DNA of 64,000 nt from Spirochaetales bacterium (GTDB taxonomy: Bacteria > Spirochaetota > Spirochaetia > ARS1246): NCBI GenBank assembly GCA_002688185.1, contig NZCE01000034.1:6623-70622 (forward strand), in the 5' to 3' direction. Numbering within the stretch: the stretch's first letter is position 1; every line of letters begins with the position of its first letter. The notes under the pieces are model-generated. The model was given only the letters and a program-made list of their open reading frames with translations. It did not search any database and had not been told where the DNA came from. The position numbers and the translations under genes are program-made. This document shows positions 1-8,229 of the stretch, one piece after another.

Positions 1-105
1 CGCGTTCTCGCGGGACTCTGGAAATCTTTTACTAAACAGATACGGTGCATGCCCGCCGGCACACTTGAATCAATTCAGGGCCTGGAAATCAGCTAATAAA
101 TTAAC

Positions 106-218
106 GAGTGCGTCGAAGCTTGCAGTTTTCAAAAATCCGCGCCTTTTTATTCGCCTGAGGTCCACCGGAGCCGGCATTTTCCGGCTTTCAAGACAAAAAT
201 GCAAGCTTCGACGCACTC
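106..218. repeat. 113-bp element with 19-bp perfect inverted ends
   Basis: Positions 106-124 and 200-218 are perfect reverse complements over 19 bases. The 75-base interior holds a second perfect hairpin of six-base arms (AGCCGG / CCGGCT) with a six-base loop near 171-188. It lies just upstream of the promoter of the biosynthetic cluster. It could be a miniature mobile element, a cruciform-forming regulatory site or a terminator of an upstream gene outside the window. There is no T-run after the second arm, which argues against a simple intrinsic terminator. Confidence 0.75.
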
Positions 219-229
219 CCATAGCAATG

Positions 230-259
230 TTGACCTCGCACGGCTCATTCTGGTATACA
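230..259 (+). promoter_or_regulatory. sigma70-type promoter of the biosynthetic cluster
   Basis: TTGACC at 230-235 and TATACA at 254-259 are separated by 18 bases. The predicted start near 266 leaves a leader of about 20 bases containing a GGGAG ribosome site seven bases before the ATG at 288. No other good promoter was seen between the following co-oriented genes to 8167, so this may drive the whole run. Confidence 0.6.
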
Positions 260-287
260 GGCTGAGAATGTTTATGGGAGTTTTTTT

Positions 288-1583
288 ATGAGCAGTGCCG
301 TCGGCAAGCGAGTTGTTATTACTGGCATGGCAACGATTAATCCTCTGGGGGATACTCTAGAGGATTATATTAAAAACCTGCTCTCCGGCAAATCAGGCAT
401 TCGTCGTTTTGAATCTTTGGATCTATCGGCCACTGACTGCAAAATCGGCGGAGATCTGGGCGACTACGACTGCAGCGGCGCTCTGGTAAAACTGAAGGAC
501 GTCTTGGGCGAGGCGCGGTTCAAGAAAATCAGGAAATTGTTCAGACCTGCTACATTTTCGTCAAAAGTATCGGTACTCACGGCACTAAGCGCATATCACG
601 ACTCTGGGCTAATCTTTGAGGAAACGGACCCGTATAGGATAGGCGCCATCGTGGGCGGTCACAATCTCAACTCAAACTATCTCCTCAACAACGGCTTGCA
701 ATTTGTCAAGGAACCCGATTTTATCGACGCGCTGAGCGGTGTTGAGGGTATCGATCCGGCCGTTCCCGGCCTGATTACCGAGTCATTAGATTTATACGGT
801 CCGTCGTTTACCGTAGGCGGCGCCTGTGCAAGCGGAAATCTTGCGCTCCGCCTCGGCTTTAAAGATATCATATCGGGGGAATGCGATCGCTGCGTAGTCA
901 CCGGCGCCCTCTTTGATTTCTCCAGCGCCGACATTTACGCCTCCGAGTTTATCGGAGCAGTCGTCTCAAAACCCGAATATCAAGATAAGCCGGAAACTGC
1001 CTCACGACCATTTGATAAAAAGAGGGCCGGCTTTGTCTACTCACACGGAGCCGGAACGCTTATTTTGGAGGACTATGCCCTCGCAAAAGCCCGGGGCGCT
1101 CGGATCTACGCTGAGGTGTTGGGTGTGATGGCCAATGCAAATGCCAACCATCAGCCCCAGCCCAATGGGGCTATGCAAAGCCGGCTCATCCAAGATCTGT
1201 TGAAACACACCGGTATCGCACGTGAAGAAGTTGATTACGTGAATTGCCATGCCACCGGAACGCCTGTCGGCGACATAGAAGAGATTATGGCTATCAAGGA
1301 TGCATTTGGACCCCATGCATATAAGCTAAAAATTAATGCGCCAAAATCTATGCTTGGGCATGTCTGTTGGTCGGCCCCGATAGTGGAAACCATCGGCGGG
1401 ATTCTCCAGATGCAAGCCGGCGAGCTCCATCCAACCACCAATTTGGAAGAGCCCGCCGACGAGGCGGATCTCGATCTCTGCGCGAATAAATCAGTAAAAT
1501 TTCAGTCAAATCTCATGCTTAAGAACAGTTTTGGATTTGGCGGAATGAATAGTTGTAGTCTCATTAAGAGGCATATCGAATAG
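288..1583 (+). CDS. beta-ketoacyl-ACP synthase (ketosynthase 1 of cluster)
   Basis: A 431-residue FabF-fold condensing enzyme. The thiolase-fold catalytic set is complete: Cys180 in a GACAS motif, His321 in CHATGTPVGD and His358 in KSMLGH. It is expected to condense malonyl-ACP with an acyl primer, or to decarboxylate malonyl-ACP. It sits where free-standing KS partners of HMG-synthase cassettes are found, but those typically carry Ser in place of the active Cys, whereas this one keeps Cys, so a true condensing role is possible. The ATG has a GGGAG site seven bases upstream. It is the first gene of a tightly packed operon; FabG follows after 14 bases. Family identity is firm; its exact role in the cluster is inferred. 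Confidence 0.88.
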   Translation: MSSAVGKRVVITGMATINPLGDTLEDYIKNLLSGKSGIRRFESLDLSATDCKIGGDLGDYDCSGALVKLKDVLGEARFKKIRKLFRPATFSSKVSVLTALSAYHDSGLIFEETDPYRIGAIVGGHNLNSNYLLNNGLQFVKEPDFIDALSGVEGIDPAVPGLITESLDLYGPSFTVGGACASGNLALRLGFKDIISGECDRCVVTGALFDFSSADIYASEFIGAVVSKPEYQDKPETASRPFDKKRAGFVYSHGAGTLILEDYALAKARGARIYAEVLGVMANANANHQPQPNGAMQSRLIQDLLKHTGIAREEVDYVNCHATGTPVGDIEEIMAIKDAFGPHAYKLKINAPKSMLGHVCWSAPIVETIGGILQMQAGELHPTTNLEEPADEADLDLCANKSVKFQSNLMLKNSFGFGGMNSCSLIKRHIE

Positions 1584-1597
1584 CGGAGCAACATCAG

Positions 1598-2338
1598 GTG
1601 AATTTTTTTATCACGGGCGGCTCTCGGGGAATAGGAAGATCTATCGTACTCAAGTTGGTGCGTGAGGGACACAATTGCGCGTTTACGTACAACAGCAATG
1701 AGGATGCCGCCCGGGAAACCATAGCCATGGCCCATGATATCGAAAAAAAATCCGAGGTTGAGTGCTATCAGATGGATGTGCGGCAATCGTCCGACGTAGA
1801 CCGGGTTGCCGATGATGCTATCGAGCGATTCGGCACAATCTCCGGCTTAGTGAACAACGCCGCCATCGTCAGGAACAACGCCGCCGCACTGATGAGTGAT
1901 GATGAGTGGGATGATGTGATCGCCGCTAATCTCTCTGGTGTGTTTTACAGTATTCGGTCCTTTCTCATGCATTTTATTGGAAATCGGTTTGGCAGAATCA
2001 TCAATATTTCATCACTTGCCCAAGACGGCGCCAGCGGCCAGATAAACTATGCGGCCAGCAAGGCTGGTCTTGTCGGTATGACCAAAGCCTTGGCGCGCGA
2101 ATACGGGGCAAAAGGGATTACTTGCAATATAGTTGCCGTTGGTTTTGTTGAAACCGACATGACCCGAGACCATCTTGCCCAAAAGCTCGCCGATATCTGG
2201 ATGGAGTATTGCCCTATGAAACGGGTGGGTACTCCTGAAGAAATCGCTTCAATAGTCCACTATTTGACTATTCAAGAGGCAGGTTTTATCAACGGCGAGA
2301 TAATCCGTGTTTCCGGCGGTCTCACTTATATACCCTAA
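1598..2338 (+). CDS. FabG-like 3-oxoacyl-ACP reductase (SDR)
   Basis: A 246-residue classical short-chain dehydrogenase. It has the N-terminal TGGSRGIGR nucleotide loop, an NNAA motif, the SS...Y-A-A-S-K catalytic set (YAASKAG) and a C-terminal INGE/VSGG end typical of FabG. It is expected to reduce the 3-keto group of an ACP-bound intermediate with NADPH. The start is GTG with a GGAG site right after the upstream stop. It lies between the ketosynthase and the HMG-synthase-like gene, consistent with a ketoreductase dedicated to the cluster rather than housekeeping FabG. Substrate is inferred from context. Confidence 0.85.
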   Translation: MNFFITGGSRGIGRSIVLKLVREGHNCAFTYNSNEDAARETIAMAHDIEKKSEVECYQMDVRQSSDVDRVADDAIERFGTISGLVNNAAIVRNNAAALMSDDEWDDVIAANLSGVFYSIRSFLMHFIGNRFGRIINISSLAQDGASGQINYAASKAGLVGMTKALAREYGAKGITCNIVAVGFVETDMTRDHLAQKLADIWMEYCPMKRVGTPEEIASIVHYLTIQEAGFINGEIIRVSGGLTYIP

Positions 2339-2355
2339 GCATCCGAGGTACACAC

Positions 2356-3585
2356 ATGAAGCAGATAGGCATCGAAAAAATAAATATATATGGCTGTTCT
2401 TGTTATTTGGATCAGAGAAAACTTGCCGTAGCGAGGGGCCTCGACCCCGAAAAAGTCGTAAACGATTTTTTGATAAACACCCGTTCGCTGAATCCCCCGT
2501 ATGAAGATGCGGTCACCATGGGTGCAAACGCCTCAATCAAGCTCATGGAGACAACAGATCCTGATGAAATCGGCATGCTCATCGTGGGAACTGAAGGCTC
2601 AGTGGATTTTGGCAAGCCCATTAGTACCAACATCATCGGTGCGCTGGGTCTCCACCCAAATATTCGCAACTATGAAACCAAACATGCCTGCTACAGCGGC
2701 GTTGCCGCGATGGATGCTGCAATTAACTGGGTTGCCTCGGGCAATAACCATGGTAAGAAGGCACTTGTGATTTCTACGGATTTCAGTAGAAAGCACCTCA
2801 ACTTAAAAGAGGAGTTTGTGATGGGAGGCGTGGCGGCGGCGTTTATCGTAAGCGACCAGCCTGACGTCGTGGAATTTGAATTGGAAAAGCGCGGTACGTG
2901 GACTACCGATGCGTACGACACATTTCGTCCAAGTGCAAGGGATGAGGTGGGGAACAATGAGGTCAGCCTTTATACGTACATGGATGCGATAGAAGGATCG
3001 TATAATCACTATGTTGAAGTGGTGGGAGAAGACGTTGACTTTGCCACCTATTTCAAGTACGTCATTTACCATACACCATTTGCCGGTATAGCATTTCAGG
3101 CTCATCGGACACTCACCAATATCACCGGCCGAAAACCGAAGGCTGAAATTGTCGAGGATTTTAACGACCGAATTATGCCTGCGCTCCGATATTCGCGCAG
3201 GGTAGGAAGCACTTACGGTTCATCAAACTTTGTCGGTCTCTGCAGCCTGGTACAAAGCGCCGATAACCTCAGGCCTGGAGACCGAATCGGGTTCTATGCG
3301 TATGGCTCGGGTGCCATCGGCGAGTTTTACAGCGGGTTGATCGGTGACGGCGCGAAAAAGATGGTTCGTTCGATGGATATCGATTCGGCTCTCGACGACA
3401 GACGTGAAGTTACTGTCGACGAGTATGAACACGTAGAGAACGTCCGCGAGACGTATATTGAAAACCCGGATTTTGAGCCGGACTTTTCTCTCCTCGACAA
3501 CTGGTACGATATTCACTACGACGGGAAAAAATATCTGGTTTTAAAAAAAGTAAGCGATTTTTACCGCACCTATGAGTGGAGCTGA
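2356..3585 (+). CDS. HMG-CoA synthase-like enzyme (beta-branching HCS, PksG type)
   Basis: A 409-residue thiolase-fold protein of the hydroxymethylglutaryl-CoA synthase family. The catalytic triad is visible: Glu80 in GTEGS, Cys112 in KHACYSG and His239 in YHTPF, at almost the positions known from the bacterial enzymes. In trans-AT polyketide pathways PksG/CurD-type homologues add the methyl carbon of acetyl-ACP onto a beta-keto acyl-ACP, starting beta-methyl branching. Neighbours ECH1, ECH2 and the ACP form the rest of that cassette, so a secondary-metabolic role is much more likely than mevalonate synthesis; no mevalonate genes are in the window, and ispE shows the MEP route. A GAGG site precedes the ATG. 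The 3' end overlaps ECH1 by 14 bases. Confidence 0.88.
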   Translation: MKQIGIEKINIYGCSCYLDQRKLAVARGLDPEKVVNDFLINTRSLNPPYEDAVTMGANASIKLMETTDPDEIGMLIVGTEGSVDFGKPISTNIIGALGLHPNIRNYETKHACYSGVAAMDAAINWVASGNNHGKKALVISTDFSRKHLNLKEEFVMGGVAAAFIVSDQPDVVEFELEKRGTWTTDAYDTFRPSARDEVGNNEVSLYTYMDAIEGSYNHYVEVVGEDVDFATYFKYVIYHTPFAGIAFQAHRTLTNITGRKPKAEIVEDFNDRIMPALRYSRRVGSTYGSSNFVGLCSLVQSADNLRPGDRIGFYAYGSGAIGEFYSGLIGDGAKKMVRSMDIDSALDDRREVTVDEYEHVENVRETYIENPDFEPDFSLLDNWYDIHYDGKKYLVLKKVSDFYRTYEWS

Positions 3586-4417
3586 TTCCTTGGAAATGAT
3601 CGAGGTATATCACGATCGGGGCTTGTCGGTAATTACACTTGCAAACAGTGCCAACGGCAATCCGCTAAACATCGACCTACTCGCGAGCCTTGATAATCAT
3701 TTCAGTCAGTGTCTTGAAAGTCGGGACACTCGCGTGATCTTACTTAGGTCCAACGGCTCGCCGTTTTGTGTGGGGATGGATTTTGCGGCGTTGAGCGATG
3801 GTATGGACGGCCCGAACGCCGCATCCCTGTTAAGGGAGTCCATTGAGGCATATAGCGAGGTATTGGCCCGGATATATGACGGCGGGAAGCCGGTAATCTG
3901 CCTCGTAGATGGCGAGGTTCGCGCAGGCGGAGTGGGTCTGGTATGCGCAAGCGACATTGTGTATGCCACGCAACGCTCGCAGTTTTCACTCAGCGAAGTG
4001 CTCTTTGGGCTGATTCCGGCAAATGTTCTGCCGTATCTCCTCGGTTTGCGCGTTTCGCCGCAGAAAGCCAGGCACCTGATCCTTACTTCCAAAACGGCTA
4101 CGGCTGAAGAGGCGCTACGCTACGGAATGGTAGATGAGGTGCTTGTCTTGGATGCGATGGAAAAGGCTGTTCGGACCTGCGTCAGGCAATTGCTCAGGTC
4201 CTCTCCGGCCGCCTTAGCCGCAGTAAAGCGATTCACTGGCCAGAATCTGTGGAGTTCAATCACCGAGCTTAGAAAACTTGCAATCGAAGAGCAGGTCGAT
4301 ACCATCCAGGCGGGAGATGCCCTCTCAGCCGTTCGGGCATACCGGGATGGCGCTACTCCAGACTGGTTCACCAGCTTTAGGCCTGAACGTCCGCTATTCA
4401 TTTCGGATGAGACATGA
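3572..4417 (+). CDS. ECH1 / PksH-like enoyl-CoA hydratase homologue (dehydratase)
   Basis: A crotonase-fold protein of up to 281 residues. The oxyanion-hole segment is CLVDGEVRAGGVGLVCASD, which resembles PksH/CurE proteins that dehydrate the HMG-like ACP intermediate made by the HCS enzyme. The listed ATG overlaps the previous gene. A second ATG at 3596 (MIEVYHD) or a TTG at 3590 lies after the GGAG at 3578 and could be the true start. Order HCS-ECH1-ECH2 matches known beta-branching cassettes. A 91-base gap follows before ECH2. Confidence 0.82.
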   Translation: MSGADSLEMIEVYHDRGLSVITLANSANGNPLNIDLLASLDNHFSQCLESRDTRVILLRSNGSPFCVGMDFAALSDGMDGPNAASLLRESIEAYSEVLARIYDGGKPVICLVDGEVRAGGVGLVCASDIVYATQRSQFSLSEVLFGLIPANVLPYLLGLRVSPQKARHLILTSKTATAEEALRYGMVDEVLVLDAMEKAVRTCVRQLLRSSPAALAAVKRFTGQNLWSSITELRKLAIEEQVDTIQAGDALSAVRAYRDGATPDWFTSFRPERPLFISDET

Positions 4418-4508
4418 ATAGCGGGATACTACCGCGAGTGATAACCAGCCGCAGACTGAAGCAATTCTCAAATCGTCCCGCTTGTACGTTCCCGAAAGTG
4501 AGGTGTCT

Positions 4509-5258
4509 ATGAGTAAGATAGTAACCCTTGATGTTCGATCAGACGGCATTGCCGAAGTTACTATGCACGACTCCGAGCGGAAGAACATATTCTCCGAGGA
4601 ACTGATTGATGGCGTGATCGAGGCGATCGATGAACTTGAGGAAAAGTATCAGCCTCCTGTCATGATCCTCAAAGGGTTGCCCGATGTGTTTTCCGGTGGG
4701 GGGGAGAAGCAGACACTATTAGATCTCGCTGACGGAAAGCTCGCAGTTAAAGATTTGCTGGTTTCTGAGAAAATCATTAACACATCTTTTCCGGTGATTG
4801 CCGCCATGGAAGGCCACGCCGTGGGCGGCGGCCTTGTTATGGCAGTCTGCTGCGACATTGTAATCGCCTCTCGGGAGAGCCGATACGGTGCGGTGTTTAT
4901 GTCAATGGGATTCACACCTGGGATGGGTTGCACAACACTACTTCAGGAACTCTTTGGTCCGTACATCGCAAATGAGATGATGCTGACCGCCAAACGCTTC
5001 AAGGGCAGAGAGCTGGTAGAAAAGAACACAAACATAAACTATATACTGCCGAAGGAGCAGGTGGTTCCCAAGGCGTTGGATGTTGCTTTACAGATAGCAG
5101 AGAAGAATGTAAAATCGGTCTACCTTTTGAAATACGCATTGAGTGCTCGGAAGAAAAAGCTCCTAATCGACGCCCGTTTGCAAGAAGATTACATGCATCG
5201 TATCAGTTTTGGATTTCCGGAGACAAAGGAAATTATTAAAAGTTTTTATGTGGAATAA
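4509..5258 (+). CDS. ECH2 / PksI-like enoyl-CoA hydratase homologue (decarboxylase)
   Basis: A 249-residue crotonase-fold protein. It carries GHAVGGG and the segment SRYGAVFMSMGFTPGMG, closely resembling the PksI/CurF-type decarboxylases that convert the dehydrated HMG-ACP analogue into a beta-methyl-crotonyl type intermediate. The ATG at 4509 is preferred over an upstream in-frame TTG at 4482 because a GTGAGG site lies six bases before it. Together with HCS, ECH1, a KS and the donor-type ACP it completes the five-part beta-branching cassette. Confidence 0.85.
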   Translation: MSKIVTLDVRSDGIAEVTMHDSERKNIFSEELIDGVIEAIDELEEKYQPPVMILKGLPDVFSGGGEKQTLLDLADGKLAVKDLLVSEKIINTSFPVIAAMEGHAVGGGLVMAVCCDIVIASRESRYGAVFMSMGFTPGMGCTTLLQELFGPYIANEMMLTAKRFKGRELVEKNTNINYILPKEQVVPKALDVALQIAEKNVKSVYLLKYALSARKKKLLIDARLQEDYMHRISFGFPETKEIIKSFYVE

Positions 5259-5264
5259 TCTACT

Positions 5265-6080
5265 ATGATTCCCATCGATTTATCGGGGAAAAACATTCTC
5301 ATCACTGGCGGAACCCAGGGAATCGGCAAGGCCATCGCGCTCCAATTTGCGGAAGCGGGAGCCAAAGTTTTCCTGACGTACAAATGGGGCACCGCGGACT
5401 CAAACGAGCTCCTTGCGGAGTTCAAAGGAATTGGGGCGACTATCCCTGAACTGATTGAGGCAGATGTATCGGTTGATGAAGATACCGACTCACTCATGGC
5501 TTCTATCGAGAGCTCGGCTAATTCAATCGATGTGTTTATCAGCAACGTGGGATTCGCCCCACAGATAAACACGCTGGACGACTATAAAAAGCGCTCTCTT
5601 TTCAAGACGTTCGAGTATAGTAGCTGGCCTCTTATTGAATATACAAAGAGAATCAAAGGGCGCTTTGGATCGTATCCACGACATATCGTCGGCATCTCGA
5701 GCGACGGACCCGATCACTTTTATCGGGGATACGACTATGTATCAGCGGCAAAGGCCCTGCTCGAGCACTTTTCAAAGTACCTTTCTATGCATCTATTGCC
5801 TGAAGGTAGCAGGGTCAATATTATGCGTTTTGGTAATGTAAAAACGCCGTCCTTTAACGCGATTTTTGGTGAGGCGTTTTTTGAATATGCGCGGCAAAAC
5901 GGTGTAACTGAAGAGTTTTTTCTTACGCCCCAGGAGTGCGGAAAAGCGGTACTTGCTCTTTGCAGCGGCTTGATGGATGCCATTAACGGACAAATCATAG
6001 CGGTTGATTATGGCCTGCCTTTTATGGATAATCTGATGATGAGATATATCAGATCGACAGATCAAACAGAGACATCGTAA
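5265..6080 (+). CDS. SDR oxidoreductase, possibly an FabL/FabI-like enoyl reductase
   Basis: A 271-residue short-chain dehydrogenase with an ITGGTQGIGKA nucleotide loop. The usual NNAG is replaced by SNVG, and the catalytic segment is YDYVSAAKALLEHFSKYLS. The divergent NNAG and the spacing around Tyr/Lys recall enoyl-ACP reductases of the FabL/FabI type more than ketoreductases. If so, it would supply the reductive step otherwise missing from the cluster. A second ketoreductase is the alternative. It starts six bases after ECH2 without an obvious ribosome site, suggesting translational coupling. Confidence 0.68.
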   Translation: MIPIDLSGKNILITGGTQGIGKAIALQFAEAGAKVFLTYKWGTADSNELLAEFKGIGATIPELIEADVSVDEDTDSLMASIESSANSIDVFISNVGFAPQINTLDDYKKRSLFKTFEYSSWPLIEYTKRIKGRFGSYPRHIVGISSDGPDHFYRGYDYVSAAKALLEHFSKYLSMHLLPEGSRVNIMRFGNVKTPSFNAIFGEAFFEYARQNGVTEEFFLTPQECGKAVLALCSGLMDAINGQIIAVDYGLPFMDNLMMRYIRSTDQTETS

Positions 6081-6100
6081 ACCTTAAAAGGAGATATGAT

Positions 6101-6343
6101 ATGACGAAAGATGAAATTATCGATGTGATTAAGAAGAATATAGTAGAAAATCTGGATGACGTAGAAGTTGAGGAGATTGATCCACAAAAAACCATGAAGG
6201 ACTACGGTGCAAATAGTTTGGATATGATTGAAGTTGTCTCCTGCTCTATGAGAGAGCTGAATATTAAAATTCCCAGAGCGGAGTTGGCGGAGATTAAAAA
6301 TATAGACGACCTTGCAGATAAGTTCTATGAGTTTGCCGGATAG
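6101..6343 (+). CDS. acyl carrier protein (HCS-cassette donor type)
   Basis: An 80-residue acidic carrier protein. Ser39 in DYGANSLDMIEVV is the phosphopantetheine site. The following KIPRAELAEIKNIDDL helix resembles the donor ACPs of HMG-synthase cassettes rather than housekeeping AcpP (which has DSLDTVE). The strongest ribosome site of the operon (AAAGGAG) precedes the ATG, consistent with the need for excess carrier. The Sfp-type transferase at 9601 probably loads it. Confidence 0.9.
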   Translation: MTKDEIIDVIKKNIVENLDDVEVEEIDPQKTMKDYGANSLDMIEVVSCSMRELNIKIPRAELAEIKNIDDLADKFYEFAG

Positions 6344-6363
6344 ACACAGAATCCAATCGCTGC

Positions 6364-7617
6364 ATGGCAAACATTCTTGACTTCAGCCTAGCTGATTTCT
6401 TTTTTAACGATAACCCGGACATACTATCGCCACCGGAAGATTTTGAGGACTGGATCAATGATCCAAGGGTGCAGGTGGGTTTTCGGTTTTGTGAACAACA
6501 GTTTTTGGAAGCTCCTCGGGCCCATTCGCGGGTACTCAGCGGCGTAGATGGTGAGAAACGTGAAGTAATTAACTTGACGTCCTACAATTATCTTGGGTTG
6601 TCCACGCACCCTGAGGTCTTGGCGGCGGCAAAAGAGGCCATAGACAAATACGGTATGGGCGCCTCAGGAGCACCCCTTCTCTCAGGAACAACCGATCTCC
6701 ATGTGACTTTTGCCCAACAGCTTGCCGCGTTTAAACAGCAGGAGGACTGTCTAGTCTACTCGAGCGGTTTTGGCGGCAACATGGGTGCAATGCAGGGACT
6801 ACTCCGGAAAAATGACTGTCTTATTTTGGATGAGAAGAGCCACAAAAGTCTTGTAGACGGAGGAACTCTGTCAGGCGCCAAGATGCTCTTTTTTGATCAC
6901 AACGACATGGATTCCCTCGAGATGATGCTTGAGAAGGCAAAGGGAAAGAGAATACTTGTAGCAATTGAAGGCGTCTATTCAATGGACGGCGATCTGGTAA
7001 AGTTGCCAGAGGTTGTGGAACGTTGTGAGCCGTATCATGCCGCCATCTATATTGATGAAGCCCATTCTACTTTGATATTTGGAGAAAATGGGAGGGGGGT
7101 TGCAGAGCATTTTAATCTAGAAGATAAAGTGGGGGTTTCCTTTGGTACGTTGAGCAAAGCTTTTGGCGGAGTTGGTGGCTTTATCTGCTCAAATGCGCCC
7201 ATTATTCGGTATCTCAAGGGGTATTCTTCACCATGGAACTTCTCATGTGCCTCTTCGCCTGCGGTCATCGGAGGTCTCATGAAAGCGCTAGAAGTGGCCA
7301 CAAGGGATTCGACTCTGCGTGACAAGTTGTGGGAGAATGTTGAGTATCTGACCAGCAATTTACGGGCAATGAACCTGGATCTTGGTGAGACGGAGTCTCA
7401 GGTGATCCCGATTATCGTTGGATCGTCCGGAGAGAAGCTTTTACGTCTGGCAAAAGAGGTGCAAAAACGAGGTCTGTTTCTCCAGCCGGTTGATTTTCCC
7501 GCGGTGCCGGCTCACACACGGAGATTCCGCATATCAGCTTCGGCGCAGCTTACCAAGAAAGAAATGGATGAAGCTCTGAATATTATCCAAGATGTAATAG
7601 TGAAAGGGCTGAATTAG
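6364..7617 (+). CDS. alpha-oxoamine synthase (AONS/serine palmitoyltransferase-like, PLP)
   Basis: A 417-residue fold-type I PLP enzyme. Visible features are a YNYLGLS entry, GASGAPLLSGT, IDEAHS for the PLP-contacting Asp, and Lys265 in FGTLSKAFGG as the Schiff-base lysine. Members (BioF, KBL, SPT, CqsA) condense an acyl thioester with an amino acid with loss of CO2. The TLSKAFG plus GGF context looks closer to serine palmitoyltransferase and polyketide off-loading members than to BioF, but the amino acid cannot be deduced. Directly downstream of the ACP, it probably takes the ACP-bound chain as acyl donor and releases it as an alpha-amino ketone. About 45 extra residues precede the conserved core. 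Confidence 0.85.
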   Translation: MANILDFSLADFFFNDNPDILSPPEDFEDWINDPRVQVGFRFCEQQFLEAPRAHSRVLSGVDGEKREVINLTSYNYLGLSTHPEVLAAAKEAIDKYGMGASGAPLLSGTTDLHVTFAQQLAAFKQQEDCLVYSSGFGGNMGAMQGLLRKNDCLILDEKSHKSLVDGGTLSGAKMLFFDHNDMDSLEMMLEKAKGKRILVAIEGVYSMDGDLVKLPEVVERCEPYHAAIYIDEAHSTLIFGENGRGVAEHFNLEDKVGVSFGTLSKAFGGVGGFICSNAPIIRYLKGYSSPWNFSCASSPAVIGGLMKALEVATRDSTLRDKLWENVEYLTSNLRAMNLDLGETESQVIPIIVGSSGEKLLRLAKEVQKRGLFLQPVDFPAVPAHTRRFRISASAQLTKKEMDEALNIIQDVIVKGLN

Positions 7618-7636
7618 CCGCAAACGGCACGCTCAA

Positions 7637-8167
7637 GTGGATTTTAATTACGAGTCATTTCTAAAAACTCACCGAAAGAAGCCGATTTTTGACCCCGATG
7701 CACTTCCCGTGCAGTTGACGGCGGAAAAGCGCGGAATTGAAAAGATAATCCCCCACCGGGATCCATTACTATTTATCGACTCGCTCACAGGCATCGATGT
7801 AGAAAACGGCAAGATTGCCGGCAGGCGGACCATACCCTTCTCAGATCCTGTTTTCAACGGTCATTTTCCTGAGTACCCTGTATACCCGGGGACGTTTGCC
7901 GTTGAGATGTTGGGGCAGATCAGCCTGTGTCTTTTCTATTTTGTGACAAACAATAGTGAAAAAATTGAAGAAGATGCCGAGCCGGCGTCGGTTCGGGCCA
8001 CCAGGATCCTTGGATCATATTTTCTGCAGCCGATTAGGCCCGGAGACTCCCTTACGCTTCTGGCCATGCAGACTGAGTATGATGAATTCATGGCCAGAGC
8101 CGTTGGTCAGGCGCTGGTAGGTGGTACGGTAAGTTGTATTACTGCCGGGGAAGTTTACCTGCTATAG
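7637..8167 (+). CDS. FabA/FabZ-type 3-hydroxyacyl-ACP dehydratase
   Basis: A 176-residue hot-dog-fold protein with GTG start. The family motif is clear: GHFPEYPVYPG with His76 and the second catalytic acid Glu90 in FAVEMLGQ. It is expected to dehydrate a 3-hydroxyacyl-ACP. The N-terminal 35 residues are longer than in FabZ (about 150 residues). It is the last gene of the plus-strand run and faces the convergent second ketosynthase. A dehydratase dedicated to the cluster pathway is inferred. Confidence 0.8.
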   Translation: MDFNYESFLKTHRKKPIFDPDALPVQLTAEKRGIEKIIPHRDPLLFIDSLTGIDVENGKIAGRRTIPFSDPVFNGHFPEYPVYPGTFAVEMLGQISLCLFYFVTNNSEKIEEDAEPASVRATRILGSYFLQPIRPGDSLTLLAMQTEYDEFMARAVGQALVGGTVSCITAGEVYLL

Positions 8168-8229
8168 GTGGTCCTGACCGAGAATCGACCGTTCACCACC
8201 ATTTATCGGTCCGCCAAGGGCCGTCGAAA

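Noticed and set aside
95..235. Inverted repeat as an integron attC site
   Set aside because: The arms are perfectly paired without the unpaired bases of attC, and no matching RYYYAAC/GTTRRRY core pair flanks them.
65..265. 66-codon open frame across the inverted repeat
   Set aside because: It runs through both arms of the hairpin, has no ribosome site and no recognisable protein pattern.
8167..8200. GGTGGT/ACCACC hairpin after the FabA/Z-like gene as a terminator
   Set aside because: Six-base arms with a 22-base loop and no T-run; not convincing.
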